Assembly: GCF_000003815.2 (NCBI RefSeq)
Contig: NW_023365758.1
Location: 9,760 to 71,759 of the forward strand
Length of the DNA: 62,000 nt
Origin: Branchiostoma floridae
Taxonomy: Eukaryota > Chordata > Leptocardii > Amphioxiformes > Branchiostomatidae
Direction: 5' to 3'
Shown: positions 7,848 through 17,932 of the stretch, one piece after another
How the letters are laid out: every line of letters starts with the position of its first letter
Position numbering within the stretch: the stretch's first letter is position 1
Position numbers and translations under genes: made by a program
The notes under the pieces: model-generated
Seen by the model: the letters and a program-made list of their open reading frames with translations, nothing else
Database searches by the model: none
Told to the model about the DNA's origin: nothing

Positions 7848-9731
7848 ATGGACCAGAAAAACAGTGAGATTGCAATGGACGATCTACTAACTACACACCC
7901 CGGAAACGAGACAGACAACAGCGACAAATCAGACACGGGAAAACAGCAGGATGAAAAGGGGAACATCCCATATGGGGAAAAGATCGGAGAAGAATCTGAC
8001 CATCCTAACCTACAGGGTCAACAAACAAAGCAGTTAGACAGGCTTCAGGTTAAACGCTTTGCGTGTACGGAATGTGATTATCGGGCAGCCACAAAAACTG
8101 AACTATTGAGGCACACGAGAAGACATACTGGTGAGAAACCCTATAAGTGTGGAGAGTGCGGATACAGGACGGCCGATAAATCTGCCTTAACCGTGCACAT
8201 GAGAAAACATACCGGTGAGAGACCCTATAAGTGTGACCAGTGCGACTATTCTGCTGCCGCGAAGGATACTTTAGACCAACACATGACTACACACACCGGA
8301 GAAAAGCCCTACATGTGTGGAGAGTGTGGGTACAGGACGGCTGACAGGTCCCGCATATCTGTACATATGAGAACACATACAGGTGTGAAACCCTACAAGT
8401 GTGACCAGTGTGACTATTCTGCTGCACAAAAATCCAATTTAGACCAACATATGGCTAAGCACACCGGAGAAAAACCATACATGTGTGGGGAGTGTGGATA
8501 CAGGACGGCTGTCAGATCTAACCTATCTGCACACATGAGAGTACATACAGGCGAGAAACCTTATAAGTGCGACATGTGCGACTATTCTGCTGCAAAGAAA
8601 GACCATTTAGAGTCACACATGACCAAGCACACCGGCGAAAAACGCTTCATGTGTGTGGAGTGCGGATACAGAACTGCTCACATGTCTTACTTAACCGTAC
8701 ACATGAGAACGCATACAGGTGCGAAACCTTACAAGTGTGACCAGTGCGACTATTCTGCTGCAGTGAAAAGCAGGTTAGACGTACATATGGCTAAACACAC
8801 CGGAGAAAAACCATACATGTGCGGAGAGTGCGGCTACTGTACGGCTCATAGGTCTTACTTAACCGTACACATGAGATCACATACAGGTGACAAACCTTAC
8901 AAGTGTGACCAATGCGACTATTCTACTGCACAGAAATCAAATTTAGACCGACACATGGCTATACACACCGGAGAAAAACCCTACATGTGTGGAGAGTGCG
9001 GATACAGGGTGGCTGACAAATATACCTTAACCGTACACATGAGAACACATACAGGTGTAAAACCCTATAAATGTGACCAGTGTGACTATTCTGCTACAAC
9101 GAAATGCCACTTAGACCAACACATGGTTAGACACACCGGAGAAAAGCCCTTCATGTGTGGGGACTGCGGATACAGGGCGGCTTTCAAATCTAGCCTATCC
9201 AAACATAGGAGAAAACATACAGGTGAGAAACCTTATAAATGTGACCAGTGCAACTTTTCTGCTGCACAGAAAGGAAATTTAGACCAACACATGGCTAAAC
9301 ACACCGGAGACAAACCCTACATGTGTGGGGAGTGTGGATACAGAACTGCTCGCAAGCCTAACCTATCTCGACACATGATCAAACATACAGGAGAAAAACC
9401 TTTCGTGTGTGGGGAGTGTGGATACAAGACGGCTCACAAGTCAAATTTAACGAAGCACATCCGACGACACAGGGGTGTGAAACCTTACAAGTGTCACCAG
9501 TGTGACTTTTCTGCTGCACAGAAAGGCGATTTAGACCAACACATGGCTCAACACACCGGCGACAAGCCCTACCAGTGCGGAGAGTGTGGGTACAGAACTG
9601 CTCGCAGATCTAACCTAACCGTACATATGAGAAAACATACAGGCAAGAAACCTTACAAGTGTGACCAGTGTGACTATTCTGTCACAGATAAGAGGTGTTT
9701 AAAGAAACACATGGTCGTACACGCCTCTTGA
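7848..9731 (+). CDS. ZNF-A, C2H2 zinc-finger protein, 20 fingers
   Basis: A 627-residue probable nuclear DNA-binding protein. The start is the ATG of AAATGG just after the acceptor TTCATATAG, the same context as in all paralogs. Residues 1-70 form an acidic family-specific leader (MDQKNSEIAMD; later SDHPNLQGQQ), with no KRAB, BTB, SCAN or SET sequence. Residues from about 75 to the end hold 20 C-x2-C-x12-H-x3-H fingers joined by TGEKP-type linkers. Fingers alternate [11 protein letters not shown] and [11 protein letters not shown], a 168-bp two-finger repeat. The aromatic core residue sits two positions after the second Cys rather than four, as in ZFY even fingers, CTCF and REST. Helix positions -1, 3 and 6 vary while the scaffold is nearly constant. 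The last six fingers match those of ZNF-J and ZNF-K. The target is unknown; repression of transposons is a plausible but untested role. Confidence 0.95.
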   Translation: MDQKNSEIAMDDLLTTHPGNETDNSDKSDTGKQQDEKGNIPYGEKIGEESDHPNLQGQQTKQLDRLQVKRFACTECDYRAATKTELLRHTRRHTGEKPYKCGECGYRTADKSALTVHMRKHTGERPYKCDQCDYSAAAKDTLDQHMTTHTGEKPYMCGECGYRTADRSRISVHMRTHTGVKPYKCDQCDYSAAQKSNLDQHMAKHTGEKPYMCGECGYRTAVRSNLSAHMRVHTGEKPYKCDMCDYSAAKKDHLESHMTKHTGEKRFMCVECGYRTAHMSYLTVHMRTHTGAKPYKCDQCDYSAAVKSRLDVHMAKHTGEKPYMCGECGYCTAHRSYLTVHMRSHTGDKPYKCDQCDYSTAQKSNLDRHMAIHTGEKPYMCGECGYRVADKYTLTVHMRTHTGVKPYKCDQCDYSATTKCHLDQHMVRHTGEKPFMCGDCGYRAAFKSSLSKHRRKHTGEKPYKCDQCNFSAAQKGNLDQHMAKHTGDKPYMCGECGYRTARKPNLSRHMIKHTGEKPFVCGECGYKTAHKSNLTKHIRRHRGVKPYKCHQCDFSAAQKGDLDQHMAQHTGDKPYQCGECGYRTARRSNLTVHMRKHTGKKPYKCDQCDYSVTDKRCLKKHMVVHAS

Positions 9732-9796
9732 ACAACAACAGTTTGTTGGCTCCATGAACAAGTACGTTAGGCCTGCACATGGTCAAACAGTCTCAG

Positions 9797-9965
9797 AAAG
9801 ACGGAAGAAAGGAAGACGGAAGAAACGATGGGAAGACAACATGGAGAATGGACCGGGTTGAGTTAAGCAGAAGCCATAAGAGCGGCGGAGAACAGAGACA
9901 GGTGGAGGAGAATAGTGGATGGAGTCATGGTGCCCCAACGACCCATACAGAGGTCAGGGGATAGG
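9797..9965 (+). pseudogene. LINE ORF C-terminus relic in ZNF-A 3' flank
   Basis: Across frameshifts this reads KKRWEDN and then NRDRWRRIVDGVMVPQRPIQ, a typical carboxy-terminal sequence of animal LINE reverse-transcriptase proteins. Inverted copies lie in the 3' flanks of ZNF-J and ZNF-K, so the insertion preceded those gene duplications. Confidence 0.7.
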
Positions 9966-11079
9966 TGAGGTGAGATGAGGTGGTCAAACACTGGACGGTT
10001 GAACAGCAACAGTTTGTCGGCTCCATGAACAAGTAAGTCGGGCCTGCACGTGGTCAAACAGACCGCTGAGAAACCCTTCATATGATTAGAACGCGGGTTC
10101 ACAGGGATGCGGAACTTAAATTTAGCGGCATCTAGAGACTATTCAATGTACAATATTCAAGACTGTAGAATCACGATGAGGGAGGCGGCCCAATCAAAAG
10201 AAGAAGTAAACGGCATATTACTGCTGTGATGGCGAATAGATACTAATATTATCGGTGATAATAATACCTTAATTAGGTGAATGTCAATATAACGATGCAG
10301 CCATTGACTTTATGCTAATATTTCATACATCATATCAAACGTTGTATCAAATGTATTATATGTAGTGATAGCATTACTAGTAGTAGTATGTTATGATGCT
10401 TTACATTATCAAAATTCATGTTCTATGTTGTACATCTACAAAATATCAAAAATAAAAAAGTAAAATCAAGTGTTTGTTTTAGACGTGCTGTTTATACACA
10501 GTACAAATCATAGTTTAAATATCGATTGCCAGATAAATGACCTGCGGGACAAATATCGGTATTACAGCGCAGGCGCAGATGGCCAACTCAAACGGATAGG
10601 TGGCATTGGCGAAAGTGCCTGTAGAAATGTTTTTTCTTGGGATATGTTTAGATTTTGGTGGTGCATATTTCAGGTATGGGTTTCTACCTCTATATTGTGT
10701 CGAAAAAAACAGACACTATGACCATGACATGTCCAGAACTCGAGACAGAAGTTCCACTTCAGTACCCTAACAAGTCGCTAGGGTGCAGTCTGATTTTTTT
10801 TCATATATATCTCATCAAGACCTACCCACATACCAACTAGTTAATACAATCCATCCAAGCCGTCTAAAGTTATGCTGTCTACGCACACATATGCAGTTGC
10901 ACGTATTCACACACACAGACATTCGCACATGCATACATACAAACAAACGCCACCGAAAACGTCACCTTCTAATTGGTAGATAATGAAACAATTTATACAA
11001 CCCAACCCAAGAACAGCATTATTCTAGCAGAGCAAAGTAATACAATTACGTCATTATTATGGAGAAAAGACTGTACGGG
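9966..11079. other. ZNF-A 3' flank and spacer
   Basis: Contains a repeat of GTTTGTCGGCTCCATGAACA, a decayed finger remnant with GAGAAACCCTTCATATG near 10070, and then a spacer shared with the flanks of ZNF-E, J and K: an NRF1-like GCGCAGGCGCAGATGGCC near 10567, and CATCAAGACCTACCCACAT with an ACACA-rich stretch from 10813 to 10985. No gene is seen. Confidence 0.7.
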
Positions 11080-11256
11080 GTAATCAGGTATATCAACTTT
11101 GACCTTCGACCTCCACAAAGCTGAAAGGTCAGTTTGCCAGGTCGCCATTTTGATTTATCGGCTGATCACGGGAAAGAATCCTTTGTTTCCAGTTTGGCCA
11201 TTTTTAAGACAACTCAACACGTTAGCAGTAAATCAGCACCATAAACCAGTAGGTAA
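11080..11256 (+). promoter_or_regulatory. ZNF-B promoter and first exon
   Basis: GTAATCAGG, DR1-like TGACCTTCGACC, half-site GAAAGGTCA, YY1-like CGCCATTTTGA and donor CCAGTAGGTAAG are all present. The first-exon frame stays open into exon 2 but begins with CTG rather than ATG. Confidence 0.65.
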
Positions 11257-11539
11257 GGCGGTTGTTTACCTTAACTAAACTTTTGTATGAGTGTATATTT
11301 GATTATGTTTATGTATGTAACGTTATTTGTATGCGTGTGTGTGTCTGTGTGTGCATCTGTGCGTGCGTGTACGTGTGTGATACTGACTTCGAATTGTTAT
11401 ATTCCATATGAATAGAGTTAAGTGCAGTAGATACGTTAGCGTTCCAAGACAACAAGGCGGGTATAGATAGCATGAGGATGTTTTTTTTTTTATCTTCCAT
11501 GAAATTCCAATTTTGACGAATTTATTGCTCTTTTCAGAA

Positions 11540-12757
11540 ATGGGCGAGAGAAGCGATGAGGTCGCTATGGACAATCTGTCAACTGTTCACCCTGGGGACA
11601 AGACAAGCAGCATCAAGAAATCGGGAAGGCAGCTGAACAAGGATGGGGACATTCCATGCGAGGAAACAAGCGGCGGAGCAGAATCTGTCTACCATCCTCC
11701 AGCACAGGGTCGAGCAGAGCAGACGGACAGGCTTGCGGTGAAACGCACTGTGGACAGTCGCTTTGTGTGTACGGAATGTGGCTATAGGGCAGCCTCTAGG
11801 TCTCACCTATTGGTACACGCAAGAAAACATACAGGTGAGAAACCCTATAAATGTGACCAATGCGACTATTCTGCTACACAGAAGGGAAATTTAGACCAAC
11901 ACATGGCTAAACACACCGGAGAAAAAAACTATAAATGTGATGAGTGTGACTATGCTGCTACGCAGAAAGGAAATTTAGACCGACACATGGCTAAACACAC
12001 CGGAGAAAAACCCTTCATGTGTGGAGAGTGTGGATACAGGACGGCTGACAAGTCTTCCTTAACCAGACATATGACAACACATACAGGTGTGAAGCCTTAT
12101 AAGTGTGACCATTGTGGTTATTCTGCTGCACTGAAAGGAAATTTAGACCGACACATGGCTAAACACACCGGAGAAAAGCCATACATATGTGGCGAATGCG
12201 GATACAGGACGGCTCACAGGTCACAGCTATCCGCACATATGAGAACACATACAGGCGTGAAACCCTATAAGTGTGACCATTGTGATTATTCTGCTGCACG
12301 GAAAAGAAATTTAGACCGACACATGTCTAAGCACGCCGGAGAAAAACACTATAAATGTGACCAGTGCGACTATTCTGCTGCACGGAAAGTATATTTATAT
12401 CAACACATGGCTAAACACAATAAACCCTACATGTGTGGGGAGTGCGGGTTCAGGACAGCTGACAAATCTTACTTAACCATACACTTGAGAACACATTCAG
12501 GTGTGAAACCTTACAAGTGTGGCCAGTGTGATTATTCTACTGCAAGGAAAGGCCATTTAGACATACACATGACGAAGCACACCGGAGAAAAACCCTACGT
12601 GTGTGGGGAGTGCGGATACAGAACTGCTCGCAAGTCTGCCCTATCCCGACATATGAGAACACATACAGGCGATAAACCTTACAAGTGTGACCAATGCGAC
12701 TATTCTTCAAATGATAAAAGGTGTTTAAAGAAACATATGGTAACGCACGCCTCTTGA
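11540..12757 (+). CDS. ZNF-B, C2H2 zinc-finger protein, 12 fingers
   Basis: A 405-residue probable nuclear DNA-binding protein. The start follows acceptor CTTTTCAG as AAATGG. The leader (MGERSDEVAMDNLSTVHPGD) is acidic and ends in a basic stretch VKRTVDSRF before the first finger. There are 12 fingers. The two-type alternation is broken twice, with adjacent DQC/DEC-type fingers at positions 2-3 and 7-8, and the linker after finger 8 is shortened to NKP, losing the TGE residues. The final finger has the KRCLKKHM helix also seen in ZNF-A and ZNF-H. The reading frame is intact. Confidence 0.93.
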   Translation: MGERSDEVAMDNLSTVHPGDKTSSIKKSGRQLNKDGDIPCEETSGGAESVYHPPAQGRAEQTDRLAVKRTVDSRFVCTECGYRAASRSHLLVHARKHTGEKPYKCDQCDYSATQKGNLDQHMAKHTGEKNYKCDECDYAATQKGNLDRHMAKHTGEKPFMCGECGYRTADKSSLTRHMTTHTGVKPYKCDHCGYSAALKGNLDRHMAKHTGEKPYICGECGYRTAHRSQLSAHMRTHTGVKPYKCDHCDYSAARKRNLDRHMSKHAGEKHYKCDQCDYSAARKVYLYQHMAKHNKPYMCGECGFRTADKSYLTIHLRTHSGVKPYKCGQCDYSTARKGHLDIHMTKHTGEKPYVCGECGYRTARKSALSRHMRTHTGDKPYKCDQCDYSSNDKRCLKKHMVTHAS

Positions 12758-12767
12758 ACAGTTCACT

Positions 12768-12930
12768 GTGACGGTTGAACACAAGTTTGTTGGCTCCATG
12801 AACAAGCAAAGTAGGGCCTGCACATGGTCAAACATACCACTGAGATACCCTACATGTGAGTGGAGTGCGGGTTTACAGGGATGTGGAACTTACATACAGC
12901 GGCATCTAGAGACTTCGCGGCCGTCTGTCG
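12768..12930 (+). pseudogene. Ghost finger in ZNF-B 3' flank
   Basis: After the stop, TTTGTTGGCTCCATGAACA is followed by ATACCCTACATG, a TGA, and GAGTGCGGGTTTACAGGG. This is a decayed YMCGECGF finger. Equivalent remnants follow most loci of the cluster. Confidence 0.65.
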
Positions 12931-13617
12931 TGTATTTTAAATCGTGGTTATGCTCTCAAATGTCAGTTTTGCAAGTTTCTTTTCCGTTCAAATACTACTT
13001 AGACATACCTATTAGTTTAGTCATTAATACATATAGTTCTTGTTTTTTGCATGCCCCAATCTTGCGGAAACACATATTTAACAGTAAACGGCATAATACT
13101 GCTGTAATAAGATACTGATATTCTAGGTCATAATACTACTTCAATTCAGTGAATGTCAATATAACACTAGTCATTTACTTGGTGCTGTTGATGTATATTT
13201 TCAATGGTTGTGGTTATGCTTTGAAATTTCAGTTTTGCAAGTTTATTTTCTGTTCAGATGCTACCTAGACATACCTATTAATCTAGTCATTAATGCATAT
13301 TGCAGTTTTTTTTGCATGCCCCAATCTTACGGAAACACATATTCAATACAATAAAGATAAAGATAAAGATTCAATACAATAATTAATTCAGCACTAAATG
13401 GCATAATACTGCTGTAAGAAGATACTGATATTCTAGTTCATAATTCTACCTCAACTATATGAATGTCAATATACACTGCAGTCGTTGATTTGGTGCTGGT
13501 GTTTCACACATCATATCAAACGTTGTTAGATTATCTTCATTCCGAGTATTATAAATCGTAGTAGCATCAGTTTGTAGTTTCTATGAATATCCATAATATA
13601 TCACAGCAGTTTTTACG
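12931..13617. other. ZNF-B spacer with internal duplication
   Basis: Two diverged direct copies of the segment running from TTGTGGTTATGCT through GCATGCCCCAATCTT (about 12940-13150 and 13200-13460). No gene is seen. The same spacer follows ZNF-G and ZNF-H. Confidence 0.65.
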
Positions 13618-14030
13618 CCTAGCGGGGCCAACGGCTTGACTCCACCACCCGAAATGGCGAATACAATGCCTTACAACAAACAGTCACCGCTCTTGTGTCC
13701 TTGGGAAAGGCAAATTACACAACTTTTCTCACTTTACTGATGTGAAAATGATTACATAGCTTCGGCTAGGGTCGTCCCTCGGATAGGACATTAAATGGAG
13801 GTCCGGTGTTCGGAGAGAGCCATACCTCAAGCAGGTAAAAGAATCCACCGTATTTATCGAAAAGAGTCGGGGTCATTCCCGTTATGAGTGATTGAAAGCC
13901 AACAGTCTCTTGGCCGCAATTGGGGCAATTACTGTCGTATTGAGTGCTATTTAGCCCCGCCTATTGTAAGCTCAGCCCCTGGCTGCGAAGAGAGAGTAGT
14001 CGGCCCAACCAATGATGATAATAATATGTC
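13618..14030 (+). mobile_element. SINE in B/G/H-type spacer (B copy)
   Basis: Starts after GCAGTTTTTACG as CCTAGCGGGGCCAACGG, contains TCCTTGGGAAAGG, TAGCTTCGGCTAGGG and CCCTCGGATAGGACATTAAA, and ends with GGCCCAACCAATGATG and ATA repeats. Copies occupy the same relative position after ZNF-G and ZNF-H, so it was carried by gene duplication. The tRNA head is degenerate. Confidence 0.7.
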
Positions 14031-14250
14031 GGAGCTGGGGCCACCCTAGGCATTACTAGAATTACTCTGGTCCATGAACCCATGGAATCCGATTATTCGA
14101 TCTATATAGATAAGACAACACCGAACACTAATTAGAACACCCAAATCACTCTTCAAGCAGAGATATAACTTCACATAAATTTTCTTTAAATGTATGAAAC
14201 AATTGAATAGCATTAATGAATAGGTTTAAGAATAGGTGAAACTGTATGAG

Positions 14251-14416
14251 GTAATCAGGTAGATCAACTTTGACCTTCGACCTCAACAGCGCTGAAAGGT
14301 CAGTTTCAGGCCGCCATTTTGATCACGGACAAGAATCCTTTGTTTCCAGTCTGGCCGTTTTTAAGACAATTCTACACATTAGCAGTCAATCAGCACCACC
14401 AAACCAACCGGTAGGA
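14251..14416 (+). promoter_or_regulatory. ZNF-C promoter and first exon
   Basis: GTAATCAGG, TGACCTTCGACC, GAAAGGTCA and GGCCGCCATTTTGATC are present. The usual second donor GTAAG has become GAAGC, so only CCG before GTAGGA could serve as donor here. This may weaken splicing. Confidence 0.6.
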
Positions 14417-14540
14417 AGCGAATTTTTTTACTGCCTGTACACGTTGCCTGAGTGTATATTTTTATATGTATGTATGTAACGTTACTGGTTGTATGCGCGC
14501 GCGTGTGTGGAAGGCTATGGGACGAATGAATGAATGATTA

Positions 14541-14551
14541 AATGTGTGTGT

Positions 14552-14594
<43 letters not shown>

Positions 14595-14600
14595 TATATA
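14541..14600. repeat. GT microsatellite
   Basis: A GT run in the ZNF-C intron, next to the 3' end of the inserted LINE. Confidence 0.9.
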
Positions 14601-14606
14601 TGCATC

Positions 14607-17600
14607 TATGTTGTTGTTGTTGTTGTTGTCCTTGTTTAACGTCTACTTCTCCGCTAGACATGGTCTCTTGGTGCTTTTTCTGCTGGGTGCTCTTAGATTT
14701 GTTGACCTCGCTGGTGCTTGTACACTGGTGCTTTGCGTATGCGTGTTTGGGGTGTTCTAGACCTGCTCGGCGAACCTTCTCGTGTCTTCAATGTATTTGG
14801 TGAACGCCAAATACATCCTTTTGTTTGCTTCGTTCGTCAGGTCGCTTCGCATTCCTGCTAGGGATACAACATCCATCGTTCTTTCTTGTTGAGGGATTCC
14901 GTTGTCTTCATATATGTTGTCAATTTCTTTCATTAGATGTTGTCTGGTGTTCTCATATTTTGGGCATTCATACATGTAATGGTCTATATTTTCCCTTGTA
15001 CCGCATGTGCTACAGTTTGGTGTCTCCGTGGGGTCAATCCAGTTTTTGTAGGCGTTTAGCTCCGTGTGTCCACTCACGAGTTGGTTTATAGAGATCTGAG
15101 TCGTTCTTGACCCCCATGTGCTGCATTTCTTCTTCAAACTCGTGTTGGCTTTCTGCATGTGGCTGCTAGTTGTTTGGTTCTCTCTTCTTCTTTGCCATCT
15201 TTTTACTGCTTGTTCTTCTATGTGCTTCATTGCTTGTTGCTTAGTCCATGTCGTGTTGTTCTCTGTGTGTTTAGCTTCTTCTGCAGCTAGCTTAGCTTGC
15301 ATGTCTGCTAGCTCGTTTCCTTCAACTCCCATGTGGCCTGGGCACCATTCAATTTGTATGTTGTGTCCTTTCTGTTGGATTTCAAAGAGCCTCTGTCTTG
15401 CTGCATTCACTAGATCGTTGTAAGCTTCTGCCTGTTGTAACGAGCTGACGTTCTCAAGGGCCGCTTTACAATCACAGAGTATGAGGATTCTTCTGTTTTT
15501 GCTTTGACTTCTATGTAGGGTGTTCAGTGCTAGGTAGATCCCCTGCAACTCTCCTTCGTAGTTGTTGGACTTTGCAGCTACTGGTTTTCTAACTGTGTAA
15601 GGTTCAGTTACTCCCCACTGCTCGTAGATGACCGCAGCACACCCTGTTGGACCGGGGTTTCCTAAGGATGAACCATCTGTGAAAACTACCGTGGTTGGTG
15701 TTTTCTTCATCTCGTGTAGTATTTGCTTTACTTTCTCTTTGGCTTCCTCCTTGTTAGCAGGGTTTGTTGTGGTGGGAAGGAAAGATCCTGTTATCCTGCC
15801 CACTGAGAAAGGGGGTAGCCTGGAGTCGTAGTAGCATTCCTTGTCTACTGTGCTGACCTCTATCTCCCCCTTCATTTCTTTAAACCTGGTTTCGAGAAGA
15901 TGTAGGGTTGTGCCGATCTTCTCTTCGGATCTTTCTTGTGCTATTTTATCATATATGGGGTTCCCCGTGTGTTTTGTTGCCATTCTCAAGTAGGCTTGTG
16001 CTTGCCGGCATGTTAGATGTATGTCAATAGGCATAATGCCAGTCAGCACTTCCAGTGCGTCTGTACTCGTTCTGATCTTGCAACCGGTTGCAGCCAAGAG
16101 AGCTTTTCTCTGTATGGGGGCGTACGCAGCGTCGTGCTTCTGTCCTGCTCTGAGTGTACATTCTGTTCCGTATTCGAGAATAGGTCTGATCATTGCTCTG
16201 TACAGCTGGAGGTGAGCCTCCTGGTTGGGATTTTTCTTAGCATTGGTTACTTTGCTAATTGCTTTTAAGGCTTTGTATGCTTTAGTCTGGGTGTTGCAGA
16301 TGTGACTTTGGAAGTTCAGCTTCTCGTCTAGTGTAATCCCTACCAGTTTGACTTCTGGGATGATGTCGATGTTCTTGTTGTTTACTTCAAGGCTGTCAGC
16401 AGTTGGCTGGTCTATGTGAGGTGGAGAGAAAACCATGGCTTTGGTTTTGCTTTCTTCGATACGCATGTTCCACAAAGGGCACCAAGTCGATATTACGTGA
16501 TCGATACTTGTCTCTACTTGTTTTGATACCTCTTTTACGTCTGCGCCACTACACCAGGCTGCACCATCATCAGCATATTGGAAGTTGTCTAGTCCTGTTT
16601 GATGGTAGGCATCCGCTGTGTAGATATTACAGAGGGTGGTAGAAAGTACAGCTCCCTGTGGGATGCCTACTTTACTGATCTCCGGTTCTGTTGTGATGGT
16701 GTTGACTTTAAATCTGGTTTCTCGACCTCTCAGGAAACTCTCTAGGTAGCAGAGTGTCCTACCCTTGACCCCTTTTGTTATTAGTTTGTACAATAGTCCT
16801 TCTTGCCATATGCGATCGAAACATCCTTCATAGTCGGCAAACACCGCAACCGTGGTTTCATTATTCTTCCAGGCTTCTTCGATGTGTTGCACTAGCCTTA
16901 GCACTCCGTGCGTAGCTGTACGATGTTTTCTGTATGCCTCTTGGTATGGTGATAATATGTGGTTGGCTTCTGCCCACCACGTTAGTCTGTTGTCAACTAT
17001 TCTTTCCATTAGCTTTCCAACCACACTCGAGAGTGTTATAGGTCTGTAGCTTCTTACTTTGTTGTAGTCGTCTTTTCCAGGTTTCTTAATGAGTATTTTA
17101 TTGTCTTGTTTCATTGCCTTAGGGATCTGTCCAGTTTCCCATACTAGGTTCAGCATGTGTTGTAGGGCTATGGTCAGGCCATCTCCCCCATACTTGATCA
17201 TAACTGGTAGTATTCCTTCTGTGGGGCTAGGAGAGCTGCTTGCGTCCATTTTTCTGATGGCGACTTTCACCTCTTCTAGGGTAAGGTCTAGGTTGAGGGT
17301 GTCTTCATGTGTGTCTTCTTCATATGTGTGATCATCTTGTAGTCTTTGTTTCTCATGTTTTATGGAGATCTCCACCGCTTGGGTGATGTTTTGTTTCCAG
17401 GTTGCAAGTTCTCCTGTGATTTCCACACCCCCTGGAGCATACTCTGTTGTGACTGCATGTGCTATTTGTTGATCAGTTGTGGCTATTGTGCCATCTTTCT
17501 GTCTTATAGGTTGGATGGTGGGTCTGGAACTTCTGCCTAGCTGGTTTTTGATAGCTTTCCAGAATTTCTGCGGTTTTCTGGGGTCCATATCTTTAAGCTG

Positions 17601-17664
17601 TTCGTTCCAGTATGTGTTTCGTGCTTCTTCTTCCATGTTTGTTAAGATCTCTTTCTCAACAAAT
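14607..17664 (-). mobile_element. 5'-truncated LINE with RNase H in ZNF-C intron
   Basis: On the - strand the element runs from about 17664 to a CAA-repeat tail at 14607-14629. It lies antisense within the GT-rich first intron of ZNF-C. TCTATG on both sides may be a short target duplication, but this is weak. The intron grows to about 3.5 kb compared with 0.3-0.7 kb in most paralogs. Confidence 0.85.
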
Positions 17665-17699
17665 CTATAGATTCTATGCGTGTTTGTGCAAGTGTACAT
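14757..17699 (-). CDS. LINE reverse transcriptase-RNase H polyprotein, N-terminus missing
   Basis: About 965 element-derived residues; the first roughly 15 come from the flanking repeat. Order of domains: RT fingers and palm with SYRPITLSSVVGKLMERIV near residue 220, VFADYEGCFDRIW, GIPQGAVLSTTLCN and the catalytic FQYADDGAAW near residue 375. RNase H follows with FTDGSSLGNPGPTGCAAVI (catalytic Asp) near residue 670, YEGELQGI, CDCKAALE and CPGHMGVEGNELAD. The C-terminus has a CSTCG and YECPKY zinc knuckle. RT plus RNase H without a retroviral protease or integrase points to the I group of non-LTR elements. The upstream endonuclease is absent, so this copy cannot be autonomous. The long open frame suggests a young insertion. 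Confidence 0.92.
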   Translation of the reverse strand: MYTCTNTHRIYRFVEKEILTNMEEEARNTYWNEQLKDMDPRKPQKFWKAIKNQLGRSSRPTIQPIRQKDGTIATTDQQIAHAVTTEYAPGGVEITGELATWKQNITQAVEISIKHEKQRLQDDHTYEEDTHEDTLNLDLTLEEVKVAIRKMDASSSPSPTEGILPVMIKYGGDGLTIALQHMLNLVWETGQIPKAMKQDNKILIKKPGKDDYNKVRSYRPITLSSVVGKLMERIVDNRLTWWAEANHILSPYQEAYRKHRTATHGVLRLVQHIEEAWKNNETTVAVFADYEGCFDRIWQEGLLYKLITKGVKGRTLCYLESFLRGRETRFKVNTITTEPEISKVGIPQGAVLSTTLCNIYTADAYHQTGLDNFQYADDGAAWCSGADVKEVSKQVETSIDHVISTWCPLWNMRIEESKTKAMVFSPPHIDQPTADSLEVNNKNIDIIPEVKLVGITLDEKLNFQSHICNTQTKAYKALKAISKVTNAKKNPNQEAHLQLYRAMIRPILEYGTECTLRAGQKHDAAYAPIQRKALLAATGCKIRTSTDALEVLTGIMPIDIHLTCRQAQAYLRMATKHTGNPIYDKIAQERSEEKIGTTLHLLETRFKEMKGEIEVSTVDKECYYDSRLPPFSVGRITGSFLPTTTNPANKEEAKEKVKQILHEMKKTPTTVVFTDGSSLGNPGPTGCAAVIYEQWGVTEPYTVRKPVAAKSNNYEGELQGIYLALNTLHRSQSKNRRILILCDCKAALENVSSLQQAEAYNDLVNAARQRLFEIQQKGHNIQIEWCPGHMGVEGNELADMQAKLAAEEAKHTENNTTWTKQQAMKHIEEQAVKRWQRRRENQTTSSHMQKANTSLKKKCSTWGSRTTQISINQLVSGHTELNAYKNWIDPTETPNCSTCGTRENIDHYMYECPKYENTRQHLMKEIDNIYEDNGIPQQERTMDVVSLAGMRSDLTNEANKRMYLAFTKYIEDTRRFAEQV

Positions 17700-17932
17700 G
17701 TGTTTGTATGTGTATGGATAAGCGTGTATCTATGCATGTGTGTGTGCGTGTGTAATACGGCACATTTCTGTATTATATAATATAAATAGAATAGAGTAGA
17801 TAAGTTCCTGTTCCAGGACAACAAGGCGGGTATAGAAAGCACGAGAATGATTTTTTTTAAATCTTCCATGAAATTCCAATTTTGAACGACTTATCCTTTT
17901 CAGAAAGGGTCAAGAGAAGTGGCGAGGTTGCT

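Noticed and set aside
14757-17699. Retrovirus-like element because RT is followed by RNase H
   Set aside because: No protease, integrase or LTR; the order and the C-terminal zinc knuckle fit an I-group LINE.
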